DNA from: Flavobacteriaceae bacterium GSB9
Lineage (GTDB): Bacteria > Bacteroidota > Bacteroidia > Flavobacteriales > Flavobacteriaceae
NCBI GenBank assembly: GCA_022749295.1
Contig: CP062007.1
Coordinates: 1,674,001-1,738,000 of the forward strand
Length of the DNA stretch: 64,000 nucleotides
Direction of reading: 5' to 3'
The notes under the pieces were generated by a model that did not search any database, was not told the DNA's origin, and saw nothing but the letters and a program-made list of their open reading frames with translations. Position 1 is the first letter of the stretch. Each line of letters opens with the position of its first letter. The position numbers and the translations under genes were made by a program. Positions 18,139 to 26,717 of this stretch are shown one piece after another.

Positions 18139-19221
18139 CTAACCGTTAATAATCTTTTCTTGATGATTAATCGACTCTTGGTGAATGGCTTTGAACATTC
18201 TTAAAATGAACTCTTCACTTAAACCGTGCTCTTCTCCTTCCAATACCATTTTACCTAAAATCTCATTCCAACGTTTAGATTGTAAAACAGCAACGTTTTT
18301 CTTCTTTTTCAATTCGCCAATACCATCAGCTGCTTTCATTCGCTTTCCTAACAAATCGATAATTTGGTTATCAACCACATCAATTTGCGCTCTTAGGTTT
18401 TCTAATGCTTTATTGTAAGCGGCTTCAGAATCTGTTTCTTTTCTAATTTTTAAATCTTTCATGATTTGTACCAAACTAGATGGTGTTACTTGCTGCGCAG
18501 CATCACTCCAAGCGTTATCTGGATCGTAATGTGTTTCAATCATTAACCCGTCGTAGTTCAAGTCTAAAGCCGTTTGCGACACATCAAAAATCATATCGCG
18601 CTTCCCTGTAATATGTGAAGGATCACTAATTAAAGGAATATCTGGAAATTTATTTTGAAACTCAATAGCCAATTGCCATTCTGGGTTGTTTCTGTATTTT
18701 GTTTTTTCGTATGTTGAAAACCCTCTGTGGATGGCTCCAATATTTTTAACTCCAGAAGAATAAATTCTTTCAATACCACCCAACCACAATGATAAATCTG
18801 GGTTTACTGGATTTTTAATCAAAACTGGTTTATCGGTACCTTCCAATGCATCTGCAATTTCTTGCATAATGAACGGGCTTACTGTTGAACGCGCCCCGAT
18901 CCACAACATATCAATATCATGTTCTAAAGCCAATTTTACGTGTGCTGCATTAGCTACCTCGGTACACACCTTCATACCAGTTTCGGCTTTTACCTTTTGT
19001 AACCATTTTAATCCTAAAGCACCAACGCCTTCAAAATTTCCCGGGCGTGTTCTGGGTTTCCAGATACCCGCTCTAAAATAGTTTACATCGGTATCCTTTA
19101 GCTCATGGGCTATTTTTAAAACCTGTTCTTCGGTTTCGGCGCTACATGGCCCTGCAATTACTAAAGGATGATCCAGTTTTAAATCATCCAACCATGCTCT
19201 CATTTCTTTTGTGTTTTCCAT
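18139..19221 (-). CDS. Bifunctional DAHP synthase / chorismate mutase
   Basis: 360 residues. The N-terminal part (about 1-260) is a DAHP synthase of the KDO8PS-like class (VIAGPCSAETEEQV, RAGIWKPRTRPGNFEG, SDPSHITGKRD), which makes the first shikimate-pathway intermediate. The C-terminal part (about 270-355) is an AroQ-type chorismate mutase (LRAQIDVVDNQIIDLLGKRM). Fusion of the entry enzyme to chorismate mutase is known in Bacteroidota and some Firmicutes and allows feedback control through the mutase domain. Last gene of the pheA-led operon. Confidence 0.95.
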   Translation of the reverse strand: MENTKEMRAWLDDLKLDHPLVIAGPCSAETEEQVLKIAHELKDTDVNYFRAGIWKPRTRPGNFEGVGALGLKWLQKVKAETGMKVCTEVANAAHVKLALEHDIDMLWIGARSTVSPFIMQEIADALEGTDKPVLIKNPVNPDLSLWLGGIERIYSSGVKNIGAIHRGFSTYEKTKYRNNPEWQLAIEFQNKFPDIPLISDPSHITGKRDMIFDVSQTALDLNYDGLMIETHYDPDNAWSDAAQQVTPSSLVQIMKDLKIRKETDSEAAYNKALENLRAQIDVVDNQIIDLLGKRMKAADGIGELKKKKNVAVLQSKRWNEILGKMVLEGEEHGLSEEFILRMFKAIHQESINHQEKIING

Positions 19222-19231
19222 AATTTTACTC

Positions 19232-20083
19232 TTAACTAATTCCTTTTAAAATATCTTTTATGTGATTGGTGTTTTTCATTTCATTGAAAATACCGTCAAA
19301 ATCATTCTGTTTCATCATGTCTTTAAAGTGAGACAAGTTTGAGATGTATTCTTCAAGTGTTTCAATAACATTGGTTTTATTTTGTTCGAAAATGGGTGTC
19401 CACATTTCTGGCGAACTTTTTGCCAAACGCACCGTTGATGCAAATCCACTGCCTGCCATGTCAAAAATATCACGCTCATTTTTTTCTTTTTCAATAACCG
19501 TTTTACCCAACATAAACGAACTGATATGCGATAAATGCGACACATAGGCAATATGCTTATCGTGTGCCTCGGGATTCATATATCGAATACGCATACCTAT
19601 ATCGGCAAACAACTTCAAGGCTTTTTCTTGCAGTTTGAAGGTTGTTTTTTCCACCTCACAGACAATATTGGTTTTGCCCACAAACAAACCTTCCATAGCA
19701 GCACTTGGCCCCGAATGTTCTGTTCCTGCAATAGGATGCATAGCCAAAAAGTTTCTTCGCTTGGGGTGGTTTTCAACTGCTCTACAAATATCTACTTTTG
19801 TAGAACCGGCATCAACAACTAAAGCGGTATCGGGTATTTTATCTAATATAGTAGGCAACAGTTTAACCGTGGCATCAACGGGGATGGATACGATTACCAA
19901 ATCGGCATTTTCTATATCATCTAACGTAGCTTTTTTATCTATTATACTGAGCTCCAAAGCCTTATCGAGTGTGGTTTGCTTTCTACTAACGCCATGAATA
20001 ACCACACTAGGGTCATTCTTTTTGATGTCAATAGCCAAGCTACCTCCAATTAATCCAACTCCTATGGCGTATATATTTTTCAT
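19232..20083 (-). CDS. tyrA: Prephenate dehydrogenase
   Basis: About 283 residues. Oxidative decarboxylation of prephenate to 4-hydroxyphenylpyruvate for tyrosine. N-terminal Rossmann motif YAIGVGLIGGSLA and the catalytic-region HPIAGTEHSGPSAA are clear. I start at ATG 20083 (MKNIYAIGVG), 2 bases after the aminotransferase stop; extending upstream would run into that gene with non-family sequence. No ACT domain. Third gene of the aromatic operon. Confidence 0.94.
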   Translation of the reverse strand: MKNIYAIGVGLIGGSLAIDIKKNDPSVVIHGVSRKQTTLDKALELSIIDKKATLDDIENADLVIVSIPVDATVKLLPTILDKIPDTALVVDAGSTKVDICRAVENHPKRRNFLAMHPIAGTEHSGPSAAMEGLFVGKTNIVCEVEKTTFKLQEKALKLFADIGMRIRYMNPEAHDKHIAYVSHLSHISSFMLGKTVIEKEKNERDIFDMAGSGFASTVRLAKSSPEMWTPIFEQNKTNVIETLEEYISNLSHFKDMMKQNDFDGIFNEMKNTNHIKDILKGIS

Positions 20084-20085
20084 AT

Positions 20086-21231
20086 TTATTGCAATCTTTC
20101 TATGGCTTCTTCTAAAACTTCGGTTGGTGCACAAAGCGAAAACCTAATATAACCTTCTCCTTGGGTTCCAAAAATGGTTCCCGGAGTGATAAAAATGTGA
20201 TTCTCCTTCAACACCTTATCGATAAACGCTTCGGCCTTTAAATGGGAAGGCAATTTTGCCCATACAAACAATCCGGATGCATTTTTATCGCATGTACAGT
20301 TTAGTGCTTCAGCTAATTTCCACACTAATTGCCGCCTCTCCTGATACACATTATTCAATGTAGCAAACCACATACTTGAGCATTTTAAAGCCTCGATAGC
20401 CCCTTTTTGGATACCGTAAAACATACCAGAATCCATATTACTTTTCACTTTTAAAATATTTGAAATATGAACGCTATCGCCAACGACCATACCTACACGC
20501 CAGCCCGCCATGTTAAAGGTTTTACTTAGCGAATTAAGCTCTAAACAAACCTCTTTAGCACCATCAACGCTCAATAAACTTTTTGGAGCATCGTTTAAAA
20601 TGAAACTGTACGGATTATCGTTTACAATTAAAATATTGTTTCGCTTCCCGAAAGCTACCAAAGCTTCAAACAACGATTTTGTTGCATTGGCTCCTGTTGG
20701 CATGTGCGGATAGTTTACCCACATCAATTTTACCTTGCTCAAATCTTGTTTTTCAATGGCCTCAAAATCGGGTAGCCAATTATTGGCTTCATCCAGTTCG
20801 TAAAGCACCCCTTTAGCACCAACCAATTTGGTAACCGATTGGTAAGTTGGGTACCCTGGATTTGGAATCAACACCTCGTCGCCCTCGTTTAAATAGGCCA
20901 TAGAAATGTGCATAATGCCTTCCTTACTTCCCATTAATGGTAAAATCTCGGAGCTGGGACTTAAGTTTACCGAAAAATTCGATTTATAAAACTTAGCCAT
21001 CGCCTCTCGCAATTCTGGCAAGCCTTGATAGCTTTGGTATTTATGGGCCCCTGGATTATTGAAACTTTCCAAAATAGCATCTATAACCTTCTTTGGAGGC
21101 TGCATATCTGGGCTCCCAATACCCAAATTAATTACGGGCTTGCCGTTGGCTATCAACAAGTTTACTTCTCTTAATTTTTTTGAAAAGTAATATTCTTCAA
21201 CGGTTTGTAACCTTTTTGCTACCTCTATCAT
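20086..21231 (-). CDS. Class I/II PLP aminotransferase of the aromatic operon
   Basis: 381 residues. Fold-type I aminotransferase with the PLP lysine in LNSLSKTFNMAGWRVGM, NPGYPTYQ and the C-terminal FSLCAP arginine region. Position between pheA and tyrA implies transamination of phenylpyruvate and 4-hydroxyphenylpyruvate (or prephenate), but sequence alone cannot exclude an aspartate or LL-diaminopimelate type activity. Its ATG overlaps the pheA stop by 4 bases. Confidence 0.9.
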   Translation of the reverse strand: MIEVAKRLQTVEEYYFSKKLREVNLLIANGKPVINLGIGSPDMQPPKKVIDAILESFNNPGAHKYQSYQGLPELREAMAKFYKSNFSVNLSPSSEILPLMGSKEGIMHISMAYLNEGDEVLIPNPGYPTYQSVTKLVGAKGVLYELDEANNWLPDFEAIEKQDLSKVKLMWVNYPHMPTGANATKSLFEALVAFGKRNNILIVNDNPYSFILNDAPKSLLSVDGAKEVCLELNSLSKTFNMAGWRVGMVVGDSVHISNILKVKSNMDSGMFYGIQKGAIEALKCSSMWFATLNNVYQERRQLVWKLAEALNCTCDKNASGLFVWAKLPSHLKAEAFIDKVLKENHIFITPGTIFGTQGEGYIRFSLCAPTEVLEEAIERLQ

Positions 21232-22055
21232 AACTTGGCATTTTTATATTCCCCTAAAATTTTAAAGCCATCAGCCATTATATCTATTAACGATTTTGCT
21301 TTTTTAAAATCGTCGTAAGTTTCGAACGTTACATCAACAAAAAAGGCATATTTCCATGGCTTTTCAACAATGGGCAATGATTGTATTTTTGTTAAGTTTA
21401 ACCTGCAATCACTCATTACGTTTAATATAGTTGCCAAACTGCCGCGTTTGTGGTTGGCTTCAAACTTAACCGAAGCCTTGTTAATTTCACTTTCTGGAAC
21501 TTCAGAATTAACACGCTTTACAATAACAAAACGCGTTTCGTTGTGTTTTATGGTTTGTATGCTATGGGCCAAAACATCCAACTGAAAAATCTCGGCGGCC
21601 GTCGTACTGGCAATGGCTCCTATCCCTTTTAATTCTTGGTTTCGGATGCGCTCGGCAACTTCGGCCGTATCTTTATCTTCAACCAATTTTATGTGCGGAT
21701 ATTGTTTAAAAAACTCTTTACACTGCAACAAGGCCATGGGGTGCGAGTATACTTCTTTAATGTCTTCAATCTTTTGACCGGGCCACACCATTAAATTGTG
21801 CTGAATATCCAAATAATGCTCGCCAACAATATGTAACTTATACTTATCAATTAAAGCATAGTTTGGAATAATAGAACCTGCGATAGAGTTTTCGAGAGCC
21901 ATAATAGCCGCATCACACTCTTTGGTGATAAGCGCATCGACCACCCTATCGAAAGTTAAGCAATCGATACAGTCTACAGGATTTTCAAAAAATTGCTGCG
22001 ACACAATATGATGAAAAGACCCCTTGATTCCTTGTATGGCCACCGTTTTAATCAC
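21228..22055 (-). CDS. pheA: Prephenate dehydratase
   Basis: 275 residues. Converts prephenate to phenylpyruvate. The opening VAIQGIKGSFHHIVSQQFF, the ALENSIAGSI loop and TRFVIV are family marks; an ACT-type regulatory region (about 190-275, KRGSLATILNVMSDCRLNLTKIQSLP) should bind phenylalanine. The start codon is GTG at 22055; no better start is present. First structural gene behind an attenuator, so it is likely controlled both by transcription attenuation and by feedback. Confidence 0.94.
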   Translation of the reverse strand: MIKTVAIQGIKGSFHHIVSQQFFENPVDCIDCLTFDRVVDALITKECDAAIMALENSIAGSIIPNYALIDKYKLHIVGEHYLDIQHNLMVWPGQKIEDIKEVYSHPMALLQCKEFFKQYPHIKLVEDKDTAEVAERIRNQELKGIGAIASTTAAEIFQLDVLAHSIQTIKHNETRFVIVKRVNSEVPESEINKASVKFEANHKRGSLATILNVMSDCRLNLTKIQSLPIVEKPWKYAFFVDVTFETYDDFKKAKSLIDIMADGFKILGEYKNAKL

Positions 22056-22112
22056 CGTATTACTTTATTTTAATTAATGTTCAATTTTAAATGTTTTTCA
22101 ACCAATTCTTGA

Positions 22113-22142
22113 CAAAAAAAAGTCCCGATTTTCATCGAGACT
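22113..22142 (-). terminator. Attenuator terminator of the aromatic operon
   Basis: On the minus strand AGTCTCGAT - GAAA - ATCGGGACT (one G-U pair) is followed by eight T. It lies 58 bases before the pheA start and after the leader peptide stop, the classical place for a transcription attenuator. The segment CGAGGC within the leader (22185-22180) can pair with GTCTCG of the 5' arm (22141-22136), a short possible antiterminator. Confidence 0.85.
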
Positions 22143-22166
22143 CATATTGAAATTTATGTTTATAAA

Positions 22167-22244
22167 TTATACATACAACGCCTCGTTTCTTCCGCTAAAA
22201 AAGAAATAGTTGTTAAAATATGTATAATATACTGTTGCTGTCAT
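22167..22244 (-). CDS. Tyr/Phe-rich leader peptide of the aromatic operon
   Basis: A 25-codon frame, ATG at 22244 and TAA at 22167-22169. Residues 6-16 read YYTYFNNYFFF, eight of eleven being Tyr or Phe. Composition, position ahead of a terminator hairpin with a U-tract, and the pheA/tyrA content of the operon fit ribosome-mediated attenuation: stalling at scarce Tyr/Phe-tRNA would keep the leader's 3' part free to form the antiterminator; full translation would let the terminator fold. Too short for ordinary gene calls. I infer the mechanism from sequence only. Confidence 0.85.
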   Translation of the reverse strand: MTATVYYTYFNNYFFFSGRNEALYV

Positions 22245-22254
22245 AATTACGGCG

Positions 22255-22262
22255 CTAAAGTA
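22255..22262 (-). promoter_or_regulatory. Tentative -7 element of the aromatic operon
   Basis: TACTTTAG on the minus strand differs from TAnnTTTG at one position, with a TTTT 19 bases upstream instead of TTTG. It would start the transcript a few bases before the leader peptide, which suits an attenuator, but the match is imperfect. Confidence 0.35.
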
Positions 22263-22364
22263 AATATTATTTTAAGAAATAAAAACACATTAAAATCTTT
22301 TTTGTTATTTTTTGCAAAGATTTAAAGATTTTTAAGCAAATGCTACTTTGCATTAGATAATCAT

Positions 22365-22372
22365 TATTTTTG
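22365..22372 (+). promoter_or_regulatory. Probable gldA promoter
   Basis: TATTTTTG matches TAnnTTTG, 18 bases before the gldA ATG. A TTTG at 22347-22350 lies upstream with a 14-base spacer, shorter than usual (about 17-23). Confidence 0.5.
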
Positions 22373-22389
22373 AAGAAACAATTTTAAAT

Positions 22390-23286
22390 ATGTCTATTGA
22401 AGTTCAAGGTGTTTCTAAAACTTATGGTAATCAAAAAGCGTTAAACAACGTGTCTTTTAAGGTTAAAAAACCGGAAATTGTTGGTTTTTTGGGCCCTAAC
22501 GGTGCTGGAAAATCGACTATGATGAAAATTTTGACCACTTACCTAAATGCTGATGACGGAGATACACAAGTAAATAGTTACAATGTTAACAATAATGCCA
22601 AGCAAGTGCAGCAAAGTGTTGGTTACCTTCCAGAACACAATCCGCTATACTTAGATTTATACATTAAAGAATATTTGGCATTTAATGCCAGTATATATGG
22701 TGTTGACAAAAAGCGCATCAAAGAAGTGATTGAACTTACTGGGTTAACGCCCGAAGCGCATAAAAAAATTGGGCAACTCTCTAAAGGGTATCGCCAACGT
22801 GTTGGATTGGCCAATGCGCTTTTGCACGACCCCGAAGTTTTAATTTTAGACGAGCCCACAACAGGTTTAGACCCCAATCAGCTTATTGACATAAGAAACC
22901 TGATAAAATCCATAGGACAAAAAAAAACCGTTTTTCTCTCCACACACATTATGCAGGAAGTTGAAGCGATGTGCGACCGTGTTATCATCATCAACAAAGG
23001 TGAAATTGTGGCCGATAAAAAACTAAAAGATTTGCGGGATGAAAAAGAACAAGTAGTTATTGTAGAATTTGATTACCGCGTGGAAGATGCCTTTTTGCTA
23101 AAGCTGCCTAAAGTAAAAAGCGTTGCCAATACACATGGGTTTATTTACGAAATAACTTTTAAAACATCTGAAGACATGCGCTCCCATGTTTTCGATTTTG
23201 CTCATGACAACCAGTTGAAGATACTTCAGCTCAATCAAAAAAACGCAAGTCTGGAGTCGCTTTTCAAAGATTTAACATCCAATTAA
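22390..23286 (+). CDS. gldA: Gliding motility ABC transporter ATPase GldA
   Basis: 298 residues. ABC ATPase with Walker A GPNGAGKST, signature LSKGYRQR, Walker B VLILDEP and switch STH. Length, the opening MSIEVQGVSKTYGNQKALNNVSF and the C-terminal regulatory region match GldA, the ATPase that with GldF and GldG forms a transporter linked to gliding in flavobacteria. gldFG are not in this window, as is common. Divergent from the aromatic operon. Confidence 0.9.
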   Translation: MSIEVQGVSKTYGNQKALNNVSFKVKKPEIVGFLGPNGAGKSTMMKILTTYLNADDGDTQVNSYNVNNNAKQVQQSVGYLPEHNPLYLDLYIKEYLAFNASIYGVDKKRIKEVIELTGLTPEAHKKIGQLSKGYRQRVGLANALLHDPEVLILDEPTTGLDPNQLIDIRNLIKSIGQKKTVFLSTHIMQEVEAMCDRVIIINKGEIVADKKLKDLRDEKEQVVIVEFDYRVEDAFLLKLPKVKSVANTHGFIYEITFKTSEDMRSHVFDFAHDNQLKILQLNQKNASLESLFKDLTSN

Positions 23287-23304
23287 TCAAAATAAGCCTC
23301 AAGA

Positions 23305-23318
23305 ATGACAATTGTCAT
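23305..23318. promoter_or_regulatory. Palindrome just upstream of the pta promoter
   Basis: ATGACAATTGTCAT is a perfect 14-bp palindrome ending 2 bases before the -33 TTTG. The position suits an activator or repressor site. The regulator is unknown. Confidence 0.45.
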
Positions 23319-23319
23319 C

Positions 23320-23348
23320 TTTGGAAAAGGGTTTACGCCTTAATTTTG
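23320..23348 (+). promoter_or_regulatory. pta-ackA promoter
   Basis: TTTG (23320-23323), a 17-base spacer and TAATTTTG (23341-23348) match the full Bacteroidota housekeeping promoter pattern. The transcript would begin near 23355, leaving about 80 bases of leader before pta. Confidence 0.75.
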
Positions 23349-23395
23349 TCAGCGTTAAATTAAAAAACAATTCAAGTTCAGTATTTTTTCAATTT

Positions 23396-23411
23396 GTGTA
23401 ATCGATTAAAC
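23396..23411. promoter_or_regulatory. LacI-type operator-like palindrome in the pta leader
   Basis: GTGTAATCGATTAAAC is a 16-bp inverted repeat with one mismatched pair around a central CG. It resembles operators of LacI-family sugar regulators. Placed about 40 bases after the predicted start site, it could act as a roadblock. Confidence 0.45.
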
Positions 23412-23434
23412 TGCTGAAAAAAAACAAGATTAAT

Positions 23435-25525
23435 ATGAGTAAAGGAATTTATGTAGCAACATTAGAACCCAACAGCGGAAAGTCTGTTGTTGTATTGGGC
23501 TTAATGCGAATGCTCCTAGGGAAAACAGCAAAAGTAGGATATTTTAGGCCCATTATTGAAGATACCGAGGATGGTGAAATGGACAACCATATCAATACGG
23601 TTCTCTCCCATTTTGAAATAGACCTTAATTACAAAAAAACATTTGCGTTTACAAGAAACGAAGTCCTTAACTTATACAATAAAGGTAAAGCGGGTGATGT
23701 TATTGATGAAATCATCAAAAAATATAAATATCTTGAGGAAAATTTCGATTTTGTTTTGGTGGAAGGCACCGATTTTTCACATGAAAATTCGAGTTTGGAA
23801 TTAGACATTAACATTCTTATTTCAAAAAACCTTGGCTTACCAGTCATTATAGTATGCCAAGGCGATGGCAAAATGGTTTCAGAGGTGGTAGACCACGTTC
23901 AGTTGGCGTACGACACCTTTAGGGAAGAAGTAGATGTATTGTCCATTATGGCAAATAAGGTAGCCCCTAATTCTGTAAACGACTTACAAGCCTTATTAAA
24001 AGAAAGAATTTCAGGAGGCACAGATGTTTCGGTAATCCCCAACATTCCAAGTTTAGCAAACCCTACGATTAAAGAGATTATCAAACAAGTAGATGGCGAA
24101 GTTCTACATGGTAAAGATTTACTAAATAACCAGGTTGACAGTTCCATTTTAGGAGCTATGCAACTACGTAACTTTTTAAATCACATAAAAGACAACTGCT
24201 TAATTATTACATCTGGCGATAGAGCAGATATACTTTTAGGAGGTATGCAGGCACATATTTCTAAAAACTACCCTAAAGTTGCTGGTATTGTGCTAACGGG
24301 TGGTTTAATTCCTGAAAACACCATCTTAAAATTAGTTGAAGGATTGTCTAGCGTAATTCCAATAATAAGCGTTAAGGAAGGAACTTTTGCAACTACTAAT
24401 AAAATTGGAAAAATTAAAACAAGAATTTACGCCGATAACGTTGAAAAAATTGAAACCGCCATTGCTTCTTTCGAAAAACACATCGACACAGATAAACTAG
24501 CCAACGACCTGATTACTTTTAAGTCGGGTATTTTCACGCCACGAATGTTCCAATATAATTTATTGCAACGTGCCCTAAAAGACAAAAAACATATTGTTTT
24601 ACCTGAAGGACACGACGAACGTATTTTACGTGCTGCAGCTCGATTAATTCACGCTCAAGTGGTCGATTTAACATTAATTGGCGAAGAAGATAAAATAACA
24701 GAACGCGTTAAAAATCTTGATATCCCTTTGGATTTGAATGAAGTTAATATCGTATCTCCCACAAAATCACCACATTTTGAAGATTACGTAAAAACCTTTT
24801 ACGAACTGCGTAAGCACAAAAACGTAAACATGGATATGGCAAGAGATGCCATGTCTGATGTGTCCTATTTTGGCACCATGATGATTTACAAAGGCCATGC
24901 AGACGGTATGGTTTCGGGTGCTGTAAACACCACCCAACACACATTACGCCCAGCACTTCAATTTATTAAAACCAAACCAGGTGTTAACATTGTTTCGTCT
25001 GTATTCTTCATGTGTTTAGAAGATCGCGTTTCCATTTTTGGCGACTGTGCCATTAACCCAAATCCAAATGCCGAACAGTTGGCAGAAATCGCTATTTCAT
25101 CGGCACAAACCGCGTTAAACTTTGGTGTTGAACCTAAAGTGGCCATGTTATCTTATTCATCAGGTTCATCCGGAAAAGGTGAGCATGTTGATAAAGTTAG
25201 GGAAGCAACAGAAATAGCGAAAGCAAAAGCGCCCGAACTTAAAATTGAAGGACCTATTCAATATGATGCGGCTGTAGATATGCGTATTGGTAAAAGTAAA
25301 TTACCAAACTCTGAAGTTGCCGGTCAAGCCAGCGTACTTATTTTCCCCGATTTAAACACAGGAAACAATACGTACAAAGCCGTACAACGTGAAACTGGCG
25401 CATTGGCTATTGGCCCCATGCTACAAGGCCTCAACAAACCCGTTAATGATTTAAGCCGTGGCTGTACTGCAGACGACATTTACAGCACCGTAATTATAAC
25501 CGCTATTCAAGCTCAAGACTTATAA
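23435..25525 (+). CDS. pta: Phosphate acetyltransferase, long form
   Basis: 696 residues. Interconverts acetyl-CoA and acetyl phosphate. N-terminal P-loop, BioD-like region (MSKGIYVATLEPNSGKSVV), central DRTGG region (about 215-330, with ITSGDRADILLGG) and C-terminal PTA domain (about 370-690; VLPEGHDERILRAA, SYSSGSSGKG, FPDLNTGNNTYKAVQR). Similar in length to E. coli Pta (714). Operon with ackA, which starts 4 bases after its stop. Confidence 0.96.
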   Translation: MSKGIYVATLEPNSGKSVVVLGLMRMLLGKTAKVGYFRPIIEDTEDGEMDNHINTVLSHFEIDLNYKKTFAFTRNEVLNLYNKGKAGDVIDEIIKKYKYLEENFDFVLVEGTDFSHENSSLELDINILISKNLGLPVIIVCQGDGKMVSEVVDHVQLAYDTFREEVDVLSIMANKVAPNSVNDLQALLKERISGGTDVSVIPNIPSLANPTIKEIIKQVDGEVLHGKDLLNNQVDSSILGAMQLRNFLNHIKDNCLIITSGDRADILLGGMQAHISKNYPKVAGIVLTGGLIPENTILKLVEGLSSVIPIISVKEGTFATTNKIGKIKTRIYADNVEKIETAIASFEKHIDTDKLANDLITFKSGIFTPRMFQYNLLQRALKDKKHIVLPEGHDERILRAAARLIHAQVVDLTLIGEEDKITERVKNLDIPLDLNEVNIVSPTKSPHFEDYVKTFYELRKHKNVNMDMARDAMSDVSYFGTMMIYKGHADGMVSGAVNTTQHTLRPALQFIKTKPGVNIVSSVFFMCLEDRVSIFGDCAINPNPNAEQLAEIAISSAQTALNFGVEPKVAMLSYSSGSSGKGEHVDKVREATEIAKAKAPELKIEGPIQYDAAVDMRIGKSKLPNSEVAGQASVLIFPDLNTGNNTYKAVQRETGALAIGPMLQGLNKPVNDLSRGCTADDIYSTVIITAIQAQDL

Positions 25526-25529
25526 AAAC

Positions 25530-26717
25530 ATGCAAGTACTCGTTTTAAACTCAGGAAGTTCCTCTTTAAAATTTCAACTTTTTTCAATGCCCGAAAAAAC
25601 CATTTTGTGCTCGGGTTTAATTGAACGTATTGGATTAGATGATGGTAAATTTACGTTCAAAACCAATGGTAAAAAAATAGAGACAACTACTTCAATACCC
25701 AACCATAAAACCGGACTAAAGCTTTTGTCCGATCAATTATTGGATAAAGAAACAGGCGTTATTGCTTCTTCAGATGAAATTGATATTGTTGGGCATCGTG
25801 TGGTTCACGGTGGAAAACATTTTAGCGACACCACCGAAATCACCAAAGAGGTAAAAGATAAAATAAAAGCACTATCAACATTGGCACCTTTGCACAATCC
25901 ACCCAATTTAGAAGGTATTGAAGTGGCCGAAGAAATTTTCCCTCATGCCAAACAAGTAGCGGTTTTCGATACAGCGTTCCATCAATCTATCCCAGAGCAT
26001 GTTTATAAATATGCTATTCCAAATGAATTTTCAGACAAATACAACATCCGACTTTACGGATTTCATGGCACTAGCCACAAATTTGTTTCAGAAAAGGCTA
26101 TTGAATATCTGGAAAAACCGAAATCAAAAATCATTACCATACATTTAGGAAATGGCTGTAGCATGACTGCAGTAAAAGACGGAAAAAGTGTTGACCACTC
26201 TATGGGCTTTTCGCCGTTGGGCGGACTGATAATGGGCACGCGCTCTGGCGACATTGATCCCGCATTTGCTTTCTATTTAGCCGATAAATTAAACTACGAC
26301 CTTAACGATGTAAACACCCTCTTGTTAAAGAAAAGTGGTATGCTGGGCTTAACAGGTTTTAGCGATTTAAGGGATATTATAGACGAAGCTGACAAAGGCA
26401 TCAAACAATGTGAACTAGCTTTACAAATGAACGCCTACCGCATAAAAAAATATATTGGAAGCTACGCCGCTATTTTAAACGGCTTGGATGCCATTGTATT
26501 TACTGCTGGAATTGGTGAAAATTCTAGTTTAATACGTGAATTGGTATGTCAAGATTTAGATTTCTTGGGTATTGAATTAGACAAGGAAGAAAATAAAATC
26601 CGTGCTAACGGCACACATGATATAAGCAGTAAAAACTCAAAAACTAAAATACTGGTTATTCCAACAAATGAAGAGTTGGAAATAGCCAAACAGTCAGTCA
26701 GGTTATTCGAAAATTAA
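25530..26717 (+). CDS. ackA: Acetate kinase
   Basis: 395 residues. Phosphorylates acetate or makes ATP from acetyl phosphate. ASKHA fold marks: LVLNSGSSSLKFQLF at the start, VGHRVVHGG, FDTAFHQ, HGTSHKFV, HLGNGCS, GLIMGTRSGDIDP and FTAGIGENS. Second gene of pta-ackA. Its 3' end overlaps the convergent GIN-domain gene by 15 bases. Confidence 0.97.
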   Translation: MQVLVLNSGSSSLKFQLFSMPEKTILCSGLIERIGLDDGKFTFKTNGKKIETTTSIPNHKTGLKLLSDQLLDKETGVIASSDEIDIVGHRVVHGGKHFSDTTEITKEVKDKIKALSTLAPLHNPPNLEGIEVAEEIFPHAKQVAVFDTAFHQSIPEHVYKYAIPNEFSDKYNIRLYGFHGTSHKFVSEKAIEYLEKPKSKIITIHLGNGCSMTAVKDGKSVDHSMGFSPLGGLIMGTRSGDIDPAFAFYLADKLNYDLNDVNTLLLKKSGMLGLTGFSDLRDIIDEADKGIKQCELALQMNAYRIKKYIGSYAAILNGLDAIVFTAGIGENSSLIRELVCQDLDFLGIELDKEENKIRANGTHDISSKNSKTKILVIPTNEELEIAKQSVRLFEN

